Of a stretch of 25,574 nt of DNA, positions 19,682-25,574 are shown one piece after another. Source of the DNA: DATBLE01 sp046732255 (GTDB taxonomy: Bacteria > Actinomycetota > Thermoleophilia > Gaiellales > Gaiellaceae); the NCBI GenBank assembly GCA_046732255.1, contig JBKPMR010000075.1:1-25574 (forward strand), in the 5' to 3' direction. Positions within the stretch are counted from its first letter, which is position 1, and each line of letters starts with the position of its first letter. The position numbers and the translations under genes were made by a program. The notes under the pieces are model-generated. The model saw nothing but the letters and a program-made list of their open reading frames with translations, searched no databases and was not told the origin of the DNA.

Positions 19682-21463
19682 TTGACCGCGATCCTCGGTT
19701 TGAATGCGTACCACGGCGATGCGGCCGCCGCTCTCGTCGTCGACGGAGAGCTCGTCTGCGCGGCGGAGGAGGAGCGCTTCAGCCGGGTCAAGCACTGTGC
19801 CGGCTTCCCCGCCCAGGCCGCCGCGTGGTGTCTGAGCTACGGCGGGCTCTCGGCAGGCGATCTCGACCACGTCGCGATCGGGCGCAACCCGAAGGCCAAC
19901 CTCGGCGCGAAGCTCGTGCGAACGCTCACCCACGGGGCCAGCCCGCGGTACCTGAAGGCCCGGCTCGAGAACGCGGCCAGGGTGCGCGACGTCAAGGCGG
20001 AGCTCGAGGCGGCCCTCGACGCCGAGGTGCGCGCCGCGCTCCATCACGTCGAGCACCATCAGGCCCATGTTGCCAGCGCCTTCTTGGCCTCACCCTTCGA
20101 GGAAGCCGCGGTCCTCTCGGTCGACGGGTTCGGCGACTTCGCCTCGACGATGCTCGCCGAGGGCAGCGGCGCGTCGTTCCGCGTGCTCGAGCGCGTCCTC
20201 TTCCCGCACTCGCTCGGGATCTTCTACACCGCGGTCACCCAGTGGCTCGGCTTCCCGAAGTATGGCGACGAGGGGAAGGTGATGGGTCTGGCGCCCTACG
20301 GGACGCCGCGCTTCCTCGACGAGATGCGTCGGATCGTGCGGCCGAAGGGCGATGTGTTCGAGCTCGACCTCGACTTCTTCCGGCATCACCGTGAAGGAGT
20401 CGACATGACCTGGGACGAGGGGACGCCGACGATCGGAACCCTCTTCTCCGAGCGGATGGAGGACGCCTTCGGCCCCGCGCGCGAGCCCGGCTCCGAGCTG
20501 ACCGCGCTGCACGAGGACGTCGCCGCGTCGCTCCAGGTCGTGCTCGAGGAGACGTACCTGCACCTCGTGGGCGCGCTGTGGGAGCGGACGAAGCTGCCGC
20601 GGATCTGTCTTGCCGGCGGAGTGGCTCTGAACGCCGTCGCCAACGGCCGCATCCGCCCGGAGACGCCCTTCGAGGACGTGTGGGTGCAGCCCGCCGCCGG
20701 CGACTCCGGCATCGCCGTCGGTTCCGCCTTGTCCGTCTGGAACCAGGAGCTGAGCCGCCCGCGTGGCTTCGAGATGCGACATGCGTACTGGGGACCTGAG
20801 TTCTCAGAGGCCGAGTGCGGCGCCGCGCTCGCAGCCGCGGGTCTGCAGGCGGAGCACCTCGACGACGGCGCGCTGTTCGACCACGTCGCCCGGCGGATCG
20901 CGGAGGGCGACGTCGTCGGCTGGTTCCAGGGCCGGATGGAGTACGGCCCGCGTGCACTCGGCCACCGGTCGATCGTCGCCGACCCACGGCGGCCGGACAT
21001 GAAGGACGTGCTCAACGCCCGGATCAAGCACCGGGAGCCGTTCCGTCCGTTCGCGCCCTCGATCCTCGCCGGCTCGACCGGCGAGTGGTTCGAGCAGGAC
21101 TACCCCTCGCCGTACATGGTGCTCGTCTACAAGACCAAGCTGGAGAAGCGCGAGCTGATTCCCGCGGTCAACCACGTCGACGACACCGGCCGGCTCCAGA
21201 CCGTGACCGAGGAGGCGAGCCCGCGGTTCTACCGGCTGATCGAGGCGTTCGACCGGGCGACCGGGGTGCCGATCCTGCTCAACACGTCGTTCAACGAGAA
21301 CGAGCCGGTGGTGATGACGCCCGAGCATGCGATCGAGACGTTCCGGAAGACGCGCATAGACCTGCTCGTGCTCGGCAACTCGGTCGTTCGGCGCTCACGC
21401 GGAGGCGCCGATGTAGCGTCGGAGCCGGCGGCGCTCGGCGGGCAGGTAGAAGCCCAGCGGTAG
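19682..21463 (+). CDS. Carbamoyltransferase (NodU/CmcH/TobZ family)
   Basis: 593 residues from TTG 19682, where family similarity begins (ILGLNAYHGDAAAALVVDG). The family transfers carbamoyl groups from carbamoyl phosphate, via carbamoyl-adenylate, onto sugar hydroxyls of glycans or antibiotics. The N-terminal kinase-like domain has AAEEERFSRVKH (~27-38) and the metal-binding HHVEHHQAH (121-129), then DGFGDF and GKVMGLAPYG. The C-terminal YrdC-like domain has GRMEYGPRALGHRSI and KHREPFRPFAPSIL, and LLNTSFNENEPVV near the end. Normal family ends lie close to LLVLGNSVV; the last ~24 residues are an Arg/Gly/Ala tail overlapping the convergent flippase gene by 69 bp. It probably decorates the polysaccharide made by the neighbouring genes. 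Confidence 0.9.
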   Translation: MTAILGLNAYHGDAAAALVVDGELVCAAEEERFSRVKHCAGFPAQAAAWCLSYGGLSAGDLDHVAIGRNPKANLGAKLVRTLTHGASPRYLKARLENAARVRDVKAELEAALDAEVRAALHHVEHHQAHVASAFLASPFEEAAVLSVDGFGDFASTMLAEGSGASFRVLERVLFPHSLGIFYTAVTQWLGFPKYGDEGKVMGLAPYGTPRFLDEMRRIVRPKGDVFELDLDFFRHHREGVDMTWDEGTPTIGTLFSERMEDAFGPAREPGSELTALHEDVAASLQVVLEETYLHLVGALWERTKLPRICLAGGVALNAVANGRIRPETPFEDVWVQPAAGDSGIAVGSALSVWNQELSRPRGFEMRHAYWGPEFSEAECGAALAAAGLQAEHLDDGALFDHVARRIAEGDVVGWFQGRMEYGPRALGHRSIVADPRRPDMKDVLNARIKHREPFRPFAPSILAGSTGEWFEQDYPSPYMVLVYKTKLEKRELIPAVNHVDDTGRLQTVTEEASPRFYRLIEAFDRATGVPILLNTSFNENEPVVMTPEHAIETFRKTRIDLLVLGNSVVRRSRGGADVASEPAALGGQVEAQR

Positions 21464-22834
21464 CAGCACCAGCGGATACGCGAGCGCGATCAGGATCGCG
21501 ACCGCGAGCGGCACCTCGGGGACGCTGCCCGCGACGGTCAGGCCGACCGCGACGGCGGCAAGCGTCGCGACCCGCCGCCATTGGTAGTCGACCGGGTAGA
21601 CACGCTGCGAGTTCAGCACCATGCCGAGGAAGAGCGCGAGGTAGGCGGCCAGCGTCGCGATCGCCGCGCCGATCATCCCGTACGGTGGGATCAGCGCGAA
21701 GTTCAGGCCGATGTTCACCGCCGCGGCGATCCCGCTCACGATCCAGTTGAACTGCGTCTGCCGCGCCCGGCCGATGCCGATCGCGACCACGGTGTAGCCG
21801 GCGTAGGCCGTCGCCGCGAACGAGAGCAGGGCGACCGCGTCCGCGGCCCGGCCGAACCCGGGGCCGCGCGCGAGCAGGTGGACGAGCCAGGGGGCGAGCA
21901 CTCCGAGCGCGACCGAGATCCAGCAGCAGAGGAAGAGCAGGTAGGTGAGCACGTACGAGTAGGCGCGCTTCGCCTCGCGGTCGTCCTCGATCGAGTAGGC
22001 GAAGGCCGGCCAGGCGAGCCGGAACGCGATCATCAGGAACACCACCGCGGACGAGATCCGCACCGCTACCGAGTAGACGCCGACCTCGGCTTGGCCCTTG
22101 TACTGGGCGATGAAGATCCGGTCGATGAAGTTGATCGCCCAGAGCGCGAGCGCCGAGGGGACGAGCGGCAAGCCGAAGCGGTTCATCTCGCGCAGCAGCG
22201 AGCGCGAGAACTCGAGCCCGAGCTGGTAGCGGCGGTACGCGAGCAGGACGACGTACACGCAGAGCGTCCCGACGAAGTTCCCGACGACGGCGCCGGTCGG
22301 GCCCTTGTGCAGGCCGACCACGAGCAGCACCGTCATCCCGACCGTGATCAGCACGTTCGCGATGCTGGCGAGCACGAACTGGGTCGACCGCTCCTCGACG
22401 CGGAAGAGCGACGTCAGCTGCTCGTAGTTCATCTGCGCCCAGAGCCCGATGAAGGCGGCGCGCACCAGCCAGGGATCGTTGCCCAGGCTCAGGGCATGGG
22501 CGATCGGCGTGGCGAGGACGAAGCCGACGATCAGGCCGGCGGTCGCCATCGTCATCGTGAACCAGAACGAGGTGCGGACGACGAGCGTCCGGTGCGCTTC
22601 GTCCTTCGTGTCGAAGTAGAACCGGAAGAAGGCGCTCGAGATCCCCATCCGCAGGACGATCACGAGCACCGTCGACAGCGCGACAATCGTCTCGATCTTC
22701 CCGAAGCCGCTCGGACCGAGGTAGTGCGTGTAGAGGGGGAGGAGGAGAACGGCGAGGATCCGCGAGACGAGCCCGCCGAGGCCGTACACGGCAGTGTGCT
22801 TGCCGAGCCGCTTGACCTCCGCTCCGAGGGGCAT
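21395..22834 (-). CDS. Wzx-type polysaccharide/oligosaccharide flippase
   Basis: 479 residues from ATG 22834, two bases after the stop of the glycosyltransferase gene; the frame is open further upstream but only as a shadow of that gene. It has about 12-14 hydrophobic helices, full family length, and the N-terminal pattern GKHTAVYGLGGLVSRILAVL followed by LYTHYLGPSGFG, typical of RfbX/Wzx (MATE-like) flippases that move lipid-linked sugars across the inner membrane. The block RFGLPLVPSALALWAINFID in the middle is also characteristic. It forms an operon with the GT4 gene upstream. Confidence 0.9.
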   Translation of the reverse strand: MPLGAEVKRLGKHTAVYGLGGLVSRILAVLLLPLYTHYLGPSGFGKIETIVALSTVLVIVLRMGISSAFFRFYFDTKDEAHRTLVVRTSFWFTMTMATAGLIVGFVLATPIAHALSLGNDPWLVRAAFIGLWAQMNYEQLTSLFRVEERSTQFVLASIANVLITVGMTVLLVVGLHKGPTGAVVGNFVGTLCVYVVLLAYRRYQLGLEFSRSLLREMNRFGLPLVPSALALWAINFIDRIFIAQYKGQAEVGVYSVAVRISSAVVFLMIAFRLAWPAFAYSIEDDREAKRAYSYVLTYLLFLCCWISVALGVLAPWLVHLLARGPGFGRAADAVALLSFAATAYAGYTVVAIGIGRARQTQFNWIVSGIAAAVNIGLNFALIPPYGMIGAAIATLAAYLALFLGMVLNSQRVYPVDYQWRRVATLAAVAVGLTVAGSVPEVPLAVAILIALAYPLVLLPLGFYLPAERRRLRRYIGASA

Positions 22835-22836
22835 CG

Positions 22837-23841
22837 CTACAGGCGAGCGTAGATGTCGAGCAGGCGGTCGGCCACGGTCTCGATGTCGTGGACCCGCTCG
22901 ACGTACTCGCGGCTCGCCGCCCCGGTCCGGCGCCGGTAGTCCGCGTCCTCGACGAGCGGACGGAGGTGCGCAGCGAGCGTGTCGGCGGTGGCGGAGACGA
23001 TCGGCACGCTCGTTCCGAAGGCGTCCTCGGTGCGCGCGACCGCCTCGTCGTGGAGGAAGGTGACCACCGGCTTGCCGAGCGCCATCGCCTCGATTGCGAA
23101 GATGCCGTACCAGCCGGCTTTGAGCTGGTCGACGACGATGTCTGCATCCTCGTACTGCTTCCGGGCTTCGTCGTGGTGGAGGCCCTCGACGATCCGGAGC
23201 TCGACCGGGAGCTCGGCGCAGGCGGCGACCACGTGCTCGGTGCCCTTGCGGCGGCGGCTGGAGGGGGCGTGGACGACGACCGGGCGGTCCCGGTCGCTCG
23301 GCAGGCGCGGCTCGTAGTCGCGCAGATCGATGCCGGGCGGGACGACCTCGGCGTCGGGCACCCACCGGATCGCGTCGAAGGAGCCGACGATCCGGGCGCC
23401 TGCCTTCTGCGCCCACGCGAGCTCGCCCGGCGGCTTGCCGCGGATGTCGGACCCGAGGAAGTGCATCACCGAGCGCTTGCGGGTTGCGCGCAAGAGCGGG
23501 AATTGCAGGGATTTCGGCACCAGCGTGAGCCCGAAGTAGAAGTGGAAGACGTCGGTTCGGGGGGCGAGACGCGCGAAGGCGCGCCACTGCGTCAGCTGCT
23601 TCCGGACGAGCCCACCGTGCCGCTCGAGCGACTCGTCCGCCTCGGGGTGGAGGTTGTAGCGCTCGAAGACGACCAGCCGCGCGGCGACCCCCTTTCGCCG
23701 CTGCGCGAGGACGTTCTGCCAGGGCACGCCGGCCGTGTTGACGGGGCAGTGCGTGACTCTCAGGGACTGTCCCCGCAGGGGACTGTCCCTAGAGGAAGGA
23801 GGCGCGCTTCCCTCCGTGGGCGAGTGTGGCGGACCGTCCAC
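22837..23841 (-). CDS. GT4-type glycosyltransferase with doubtful N-terminus
   Basis: 334 residues if begun at GTG 23841. Family-like sequence starts at about residue 28 (RVTHCPVNTAGVPWQNVLA), so the first ~26 Pro/Ser-rich residues may be spurious. The CTG at 23763-23761 would give 308 residues with a normal N-terminus, but it has no ribosome site. Recognised blocks: a MHFLGSDIRG segment, EVVPPGIDLRDYEP before the C-terminal domain, VVVHAPSSRRRKGTEHVV for donor binding, and GWYGIFAIEAMALGKPVVTF, the EX7E-like region of retaining GT-B enzymes. It likely adds a sugar to the lipid-linked glycan flipped by the next gene's product. A GGGAC-type palindrome lies across the start region. Confidence 0.8.
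   Translation of the reverse strand: MDGPPHSPTEGSAPPSSRDSPLRGQSLRVTHCPVNTAGVPWQNVLAQRRKGVAARLVVFERYNLHPEADESLERHGGLVRKQLTQWRAFARLAPRTDVFHFYFGLTLVPKSLQFPLLRATRKRSVMHFLGSDIRGKPPGELAWAQKAGARIVGSFDAIRWVPDAEVVPPGIDLRDYEPRLPSDRDRPVVVHAPSSRRRKGTEHVVAACAELPVELRIVEGLHHDEARKQYEDADIVVDQLKAGWYGIFAIEAMALGKPVVTFLHDEAVARTEDAFGTSVPIVSATADTLAAHLRPLVEDADYRRRTGAASREYVERVHDIETVADRLLDIYARL
23762..23790. repeat. Nested GGGACTGTCCC palindromes at the glycosyltransferase start
   Basis: Two copies of GGGACTGTCCC (23763-23773 and 23779-23789) are separated by CGCAG. The whole 29-bp stretch is also an inverted repeat (AGGGAC-T-GTCCCC, GCA, GGGGAC-T-GTCCCT). This looks like a REP-type element inserted at the 5' end of the gene. 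Confidence 0.6.
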
Positions 23842-23854
23842 AGGCGTCTGTGCC

Positions 23855-24205
23855 TCAGCGGGATTCGGTCAGAAGGAGGCGGCAGCGGCGCAGAAGCTCT
23901 GCAAGCGTTGCCGGACGCAACGTGCCGAGCCGACGGGCGACGCGCTCGTGGGACAGCGTTCTCAGCTGCTCGGGCATCGCGAAGCTCCGCTCGCGCAGGC
24001 CTCCCTCCGGTGGCGAGATCTCCAGGTGGAGAGCGTTCGCGAAGTCGGTGCGAGTGAGAGGGACCGCAAGCGAAAGCCCGAGCCCGGAGCGGTTGAGGTG
24101 GTCGACCGACACGACCGCGAACGGCCGCGCCTTGGCCTGCTCCGAGCCCCTGGTCGGGTCCGGATCAGCCCACACGATGTCCCCCTGCCGAGGCTGTCGA
24201 GTCAA
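23855..24205 (-). CDS. MazF/PemK-type toxin (endoribonuclease)
   Basis: 116 residues. The MazF fold is recognisable from PRQGDIVWADPDPTRGSEQ at the N-terminus, ARPFAVVSVDHLNRSGLG and LAVPLTRTD, then LRTLSHERVARRLGTL near the C-terminus. These match the SH3-like barrel of mRNA-cleaving toxins, including the Arg in the TRGSEQ loop. The ATG at 24205 overlaps the antitoxin stop by 4 bases (ATGA on the minus strand), the usual antitoxin-first order. The toxin-antitoxin pair is placed within the glycan locus and probably came as an independent cassette. Confidence 0.85.
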   Translation of the reverse strand: MTRQPRQGDIVWADPDPTRGSEQAKARPFAVVSVDHLNRSGLGLSLAVPLTRTDFANALHLEISPPEGGLRERSFAMPEQLRTLSHERVARRLGTLRPATLAELLRRCRLLLTESR

Positions 24206-24447
24206 TAAGCCGGAAGATCGGCGTCGAATGTCTCGAGCTCGTCCGTCTCGGCGCGATAGCGAGCGAGCGTGTCTGGGTCGCCGACGAGCCGCTCCCAGCC
24301 TTCGAATGCAGCCGCGAGCAGCGCGCGGTCGTCAGCGTCGCGGACCAGGGCGGCGACGATCTCGCCCGCCGGCTCGCCGCTCCTGCGGGCAAGCTCGTTC
24401 AAGCGGTCGCGCGTCTCTGCAGACACCCGGATCGTCGTGGTCTTCAT
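24202..24447 (-). CDS. Ribbon-helix-helix antitoxin of the MazF-type toxin
   Basis: 81 residues. The N-terminal MKTTTIRVSAETRDRLNELA followed by RSGEPAGEIVAALV is a ribbon-helix-helix DNA-binding domain (residues ~3-42). The acidic C-terminal half (EGWERLVGDPDTLARYR, ending ETFDADLPAY) should wrap and block the toxin. The ATG at 24447 directly abuts a 19-bp palindrome likely to be its own operator. Confidence 0.82.
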   Translation of the reverse strand: MKTTTIRVSAETRDRLNELARRSGEPAGEIVAALVRDADDRALLAAAFEGWERLVGDPDTLARYRAETDELETFDADLPAY

Positions 24448-24465
24448 GTAGACAGTCAGTCTACA
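24447..24465. promoter_or_regulatory. Palindromic operator of the toxin-antitoxin module
   Basis: TGTAGAC (24447-24453), AGTCA, GTCTACA (24459-24465): a perfect 7-bp inverted repeat next to the antitoxin ATG. On the minus strand it contains TAGACT, a possible -10 box ten bases before the ATG, so binding here would block transcription. This fits autoregulation by ribbon-helix-helix antitoxins. Confidence 0.6.
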
Positions 24466-24483
24466 GTCGCTCGTGCGCGTGCG

Positions 24484-25518
24484 CTAGACGTCCCATTCGG
24501 CCTGGTCGAAATAGCGCAAGGCGCGCCTGGTCGGCCTGATTCGCGTCGCCAGCGCGCCGAGCTCCTCCTCCGAGATCTCCCCCAGCGCGTGCTTCACGCC
24601 GAGGTACGGCAGGTTCAGGTCCTCCTGGTAGACGATCGTCGAGATGCGCGGGTTGATCTCGATCACGCACTCCCCGACCAGCTGGATGTTGAAGAAGTGG
24701 TCGAGCCGAAGCTCGGCGACGATCTTCGCCGCGGTCGCCATCAGCCCGTCGTCGTCGAGCGTCTCGAAGTACATGGCGAGCCCGGCCCGCATCGCCTCGC
24801 GGGTCTTCGGATGCCCGAGTGCGATCCGGCCCTCGACGGCGATGCCGTCGATCGTCCGCTCCTTGCCGGTCGCCAGCTCCATGACGAGCAGCTCGGTCGG
24901 GTCGTCGCCGAGCAGGTCGAGCAGGTCCTCGAGCCGGAGCGCCTCGGCGACGCCGGGTCGGTTCGTGAGCAGCTGCTCGTGGCGGTCCGCCGAAGCGGAG
25001 AGCACGCGGAACCCGCGCGACCCCGAGGAGAAGACCGGCTTCATGCAGACGTCGACCTCCGGGTAGCCGAGCTCGCCGACGGCGGCGGCAACCGCCTCGG
25101 CGCCCGAGACGCGCCGCCACGCCGGCCCTCGGACGCCGATGCGGTCGAGCAGCGCGTAGCTCTCGGCCTTGTCGTTCGAGCGATGAATCGCGTCCGGCGA
25201 GGCGACGAGGACCGCGATCCCCTCGAACCGGTCCTTCGCCTCGGCCAGGCCGAGCAGGTCGAAGGAGGACTGCGGCAGGACCGCGTCGACGCCCTCGTCG
25301 CGGCAGATGTGGAGCATCGCGTCCGCGAACCCGGGGTCCGACCCTGCCGGCACGCGGTGGAACGCGTCGGCGAGGTGGCGGCCGATCGCCAGCCCGCCCA
25401 TGTCCGTCCCGACGATCCGCAGCTCCCGCTCGCCGTTCGCGCGGAGGGCTCGCATCAGCGCTGCCGTCCCGGGCGCACCGCACGCGGAGACGAGGACCGT
25501 GATCGGGTTCAAAGCCAT
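24484..25518 (-). CDS. ATP-grasp enzyme (carbamoyl-phosphate-synthase-large-chain-like domain)
   Basis: 344 residues from ATG 25518, with GAGGAG upstream; longer frames start inside the previous gene. The N-terminal pre-ATP-grasp Rossmann domain reads ITVLVSACGAPGTAALMRAL with VDAVLPQSSFDLLGLAE. ATP-grasp features follow: SNDKAESYALLDRIGVRGP, CMKPVFSSGSRGF (ATP-binding Lys), and the C-terminal metal-binding FFNIQLVGECVIEINPRIST. This resembles CarB-like and PylC-like enzymes that form an acyl-phosphate and then an amide or similar bond. In glycan clusters such enzymes often modify a sugar or amino-sugar. It overlaps the upstream gene's stop by 10 bases. Confidence 0.82.
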   Translation of the reverse strand: MALNPITVLVSACGAPGTAALMRALRANGERELRIVGTDMGGLAIGRHLADAFHRVPAGSDPGFADAMLHICRDEGVDAVLPQSSFDLLGLAEAKDRFEGIAVLVASPDAIHRSNDKAESYALLDRIGVRGPAWRRVSGAEAVAAAVGELGYPEVDVCMKPVFSSGSRGFRVLSASADRHEQLLTNRPGVAEALRLEDLLDLLGDDPTELLVMELATGKERTIDGIAVEGRIALGHPKTREAMRAGLAMYFETLDDDGLMATAAKIVAELRLDHFFNIQLVGECVIEINPRISTIVYQEDLNLPYLGVKHALGEISEEELGALATRIRPTRRALRYFDQAEWDV

Positions 25519-25574
25519 CGCTCGAGCTCCTCGCGGTGCTCTTCCATCCATTCGGCGTTGGCGAGCATCAGGCG
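25509..25574 (-). CDS. C-terminal tail of an upstream gene (partial)
   Basis: An open frame enters from the right edge and ends at TGA 25511-25509, giving the last 21 residues RLMLANAEWMEEHREELERW plus Leu. The stop overlaps the start of the ATP-grasp gene (ATGGCTTTGA), which is typical of coupled genes, so this is very probably a real gene end. The amphipathic, acidic helix is not enough to name the family. Confidence 0.65.
   Translation of the reverse strand, partial: RLMLANAEWMEEHREELERWL

Noticed and set aside
1..25574. tRNA, rRNA, riboswitch or insertion-sequence transposase genes
   Set aside because: I found no cloverleaf, rRNA segment, recognisable riboswitch core or transposase frame on either strand by reading.

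Overview
The window is GC-rich DNA (roughly two-thirds G+C) with many GTG/TTG starts and short or overlapping gene boundaries. The gene content is actinobacterial: class I fumarase-like subunits, DUF354, DUF899, carbamoyltransferase and a surface-glycan locus. My best guess is a deep-branching actinobacterium of the Thermoleophilia (Gaiellales/Solirubrobacterales) type. That is an inference from style and content; there is no rRNA or other marker gene here.

Left part (1-6208). A minus-strand group encodes two exported low-complexity proteins (one running off the left edge, with two 66-residue Cys-containing repeats) and a DUF354 GT-B-like protein. A LysR regulator is divergent from DUF354, with a 13-bp inverted repeat between the two. 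Then come an iron-ADH/maleylacetate-reductase-like gene and two different undecaprenyl-pyrophosphate phosphatase types (a PAP2/BcrC-like gene and uppP) arranged head to head.

Centre (6256-13327): the most interesting part. A compact plus-strand operon encodes a soluble fumarate-reductase/aspartate-oxidase-like flavoprotein, two class I fumarase-like subunits, phosphosulfolactate synthase (ComA), APS reductase, APS kinase, ATP sulfurylase and a TauE/SafE anion exporter. Most junctions overlap by 4-29 bases. Sat plus APS reductase make sulfite, and ComA fixes sulfite onto phosphoenolpyruvate. No sulfite reductase is present. Sulfolactate is the sulfonate analogue of malate, so the hydratase and reductase may carry out malate-fumarate-succinate-like chemistry on C3 sulfonates (sulfolactate, sulfoacrylate, 3-sulfopropionate). 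Both enzymes show changes in normally conserved substrate-site motifs. This pathway is a hypothesis.

Right part (13349-25574). This is mostly an envelope and surface-glycan region: a FlgD-Ig-like protein, an O-antigen ligase-like protein, a PIG-L deacetylase, a UPF0104/LPG-synthase-type membrane protein, an HtrA protease, a NodU-type carbamoyltransferase, a Wzx-type flippase, a GT4 glycosyltransferase, an ATP-grasp enzyme and the tail of one more gene. A DUF899 gene and a MazF-type toxin-antitoxin pair are interspersed.

Several palindromic elements sit at gene boundaries. There is a ~100-bp element in two copies, each just before a start codon, with a 12-bp hairpin that shows compensatory base changes. 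There is a 37-bp palindrome in two copies inside the fumarase operon, an 11-bp perfect hairpin inside the 3' end of cysH, and GGGAC-type palindromes near the LysR gene and at the glycosyltransferase start. Several genes lack a Shine-Dalgarno sequence but have a TANNNT box 6-10 bases before the start, which suggests leaderless transcription.
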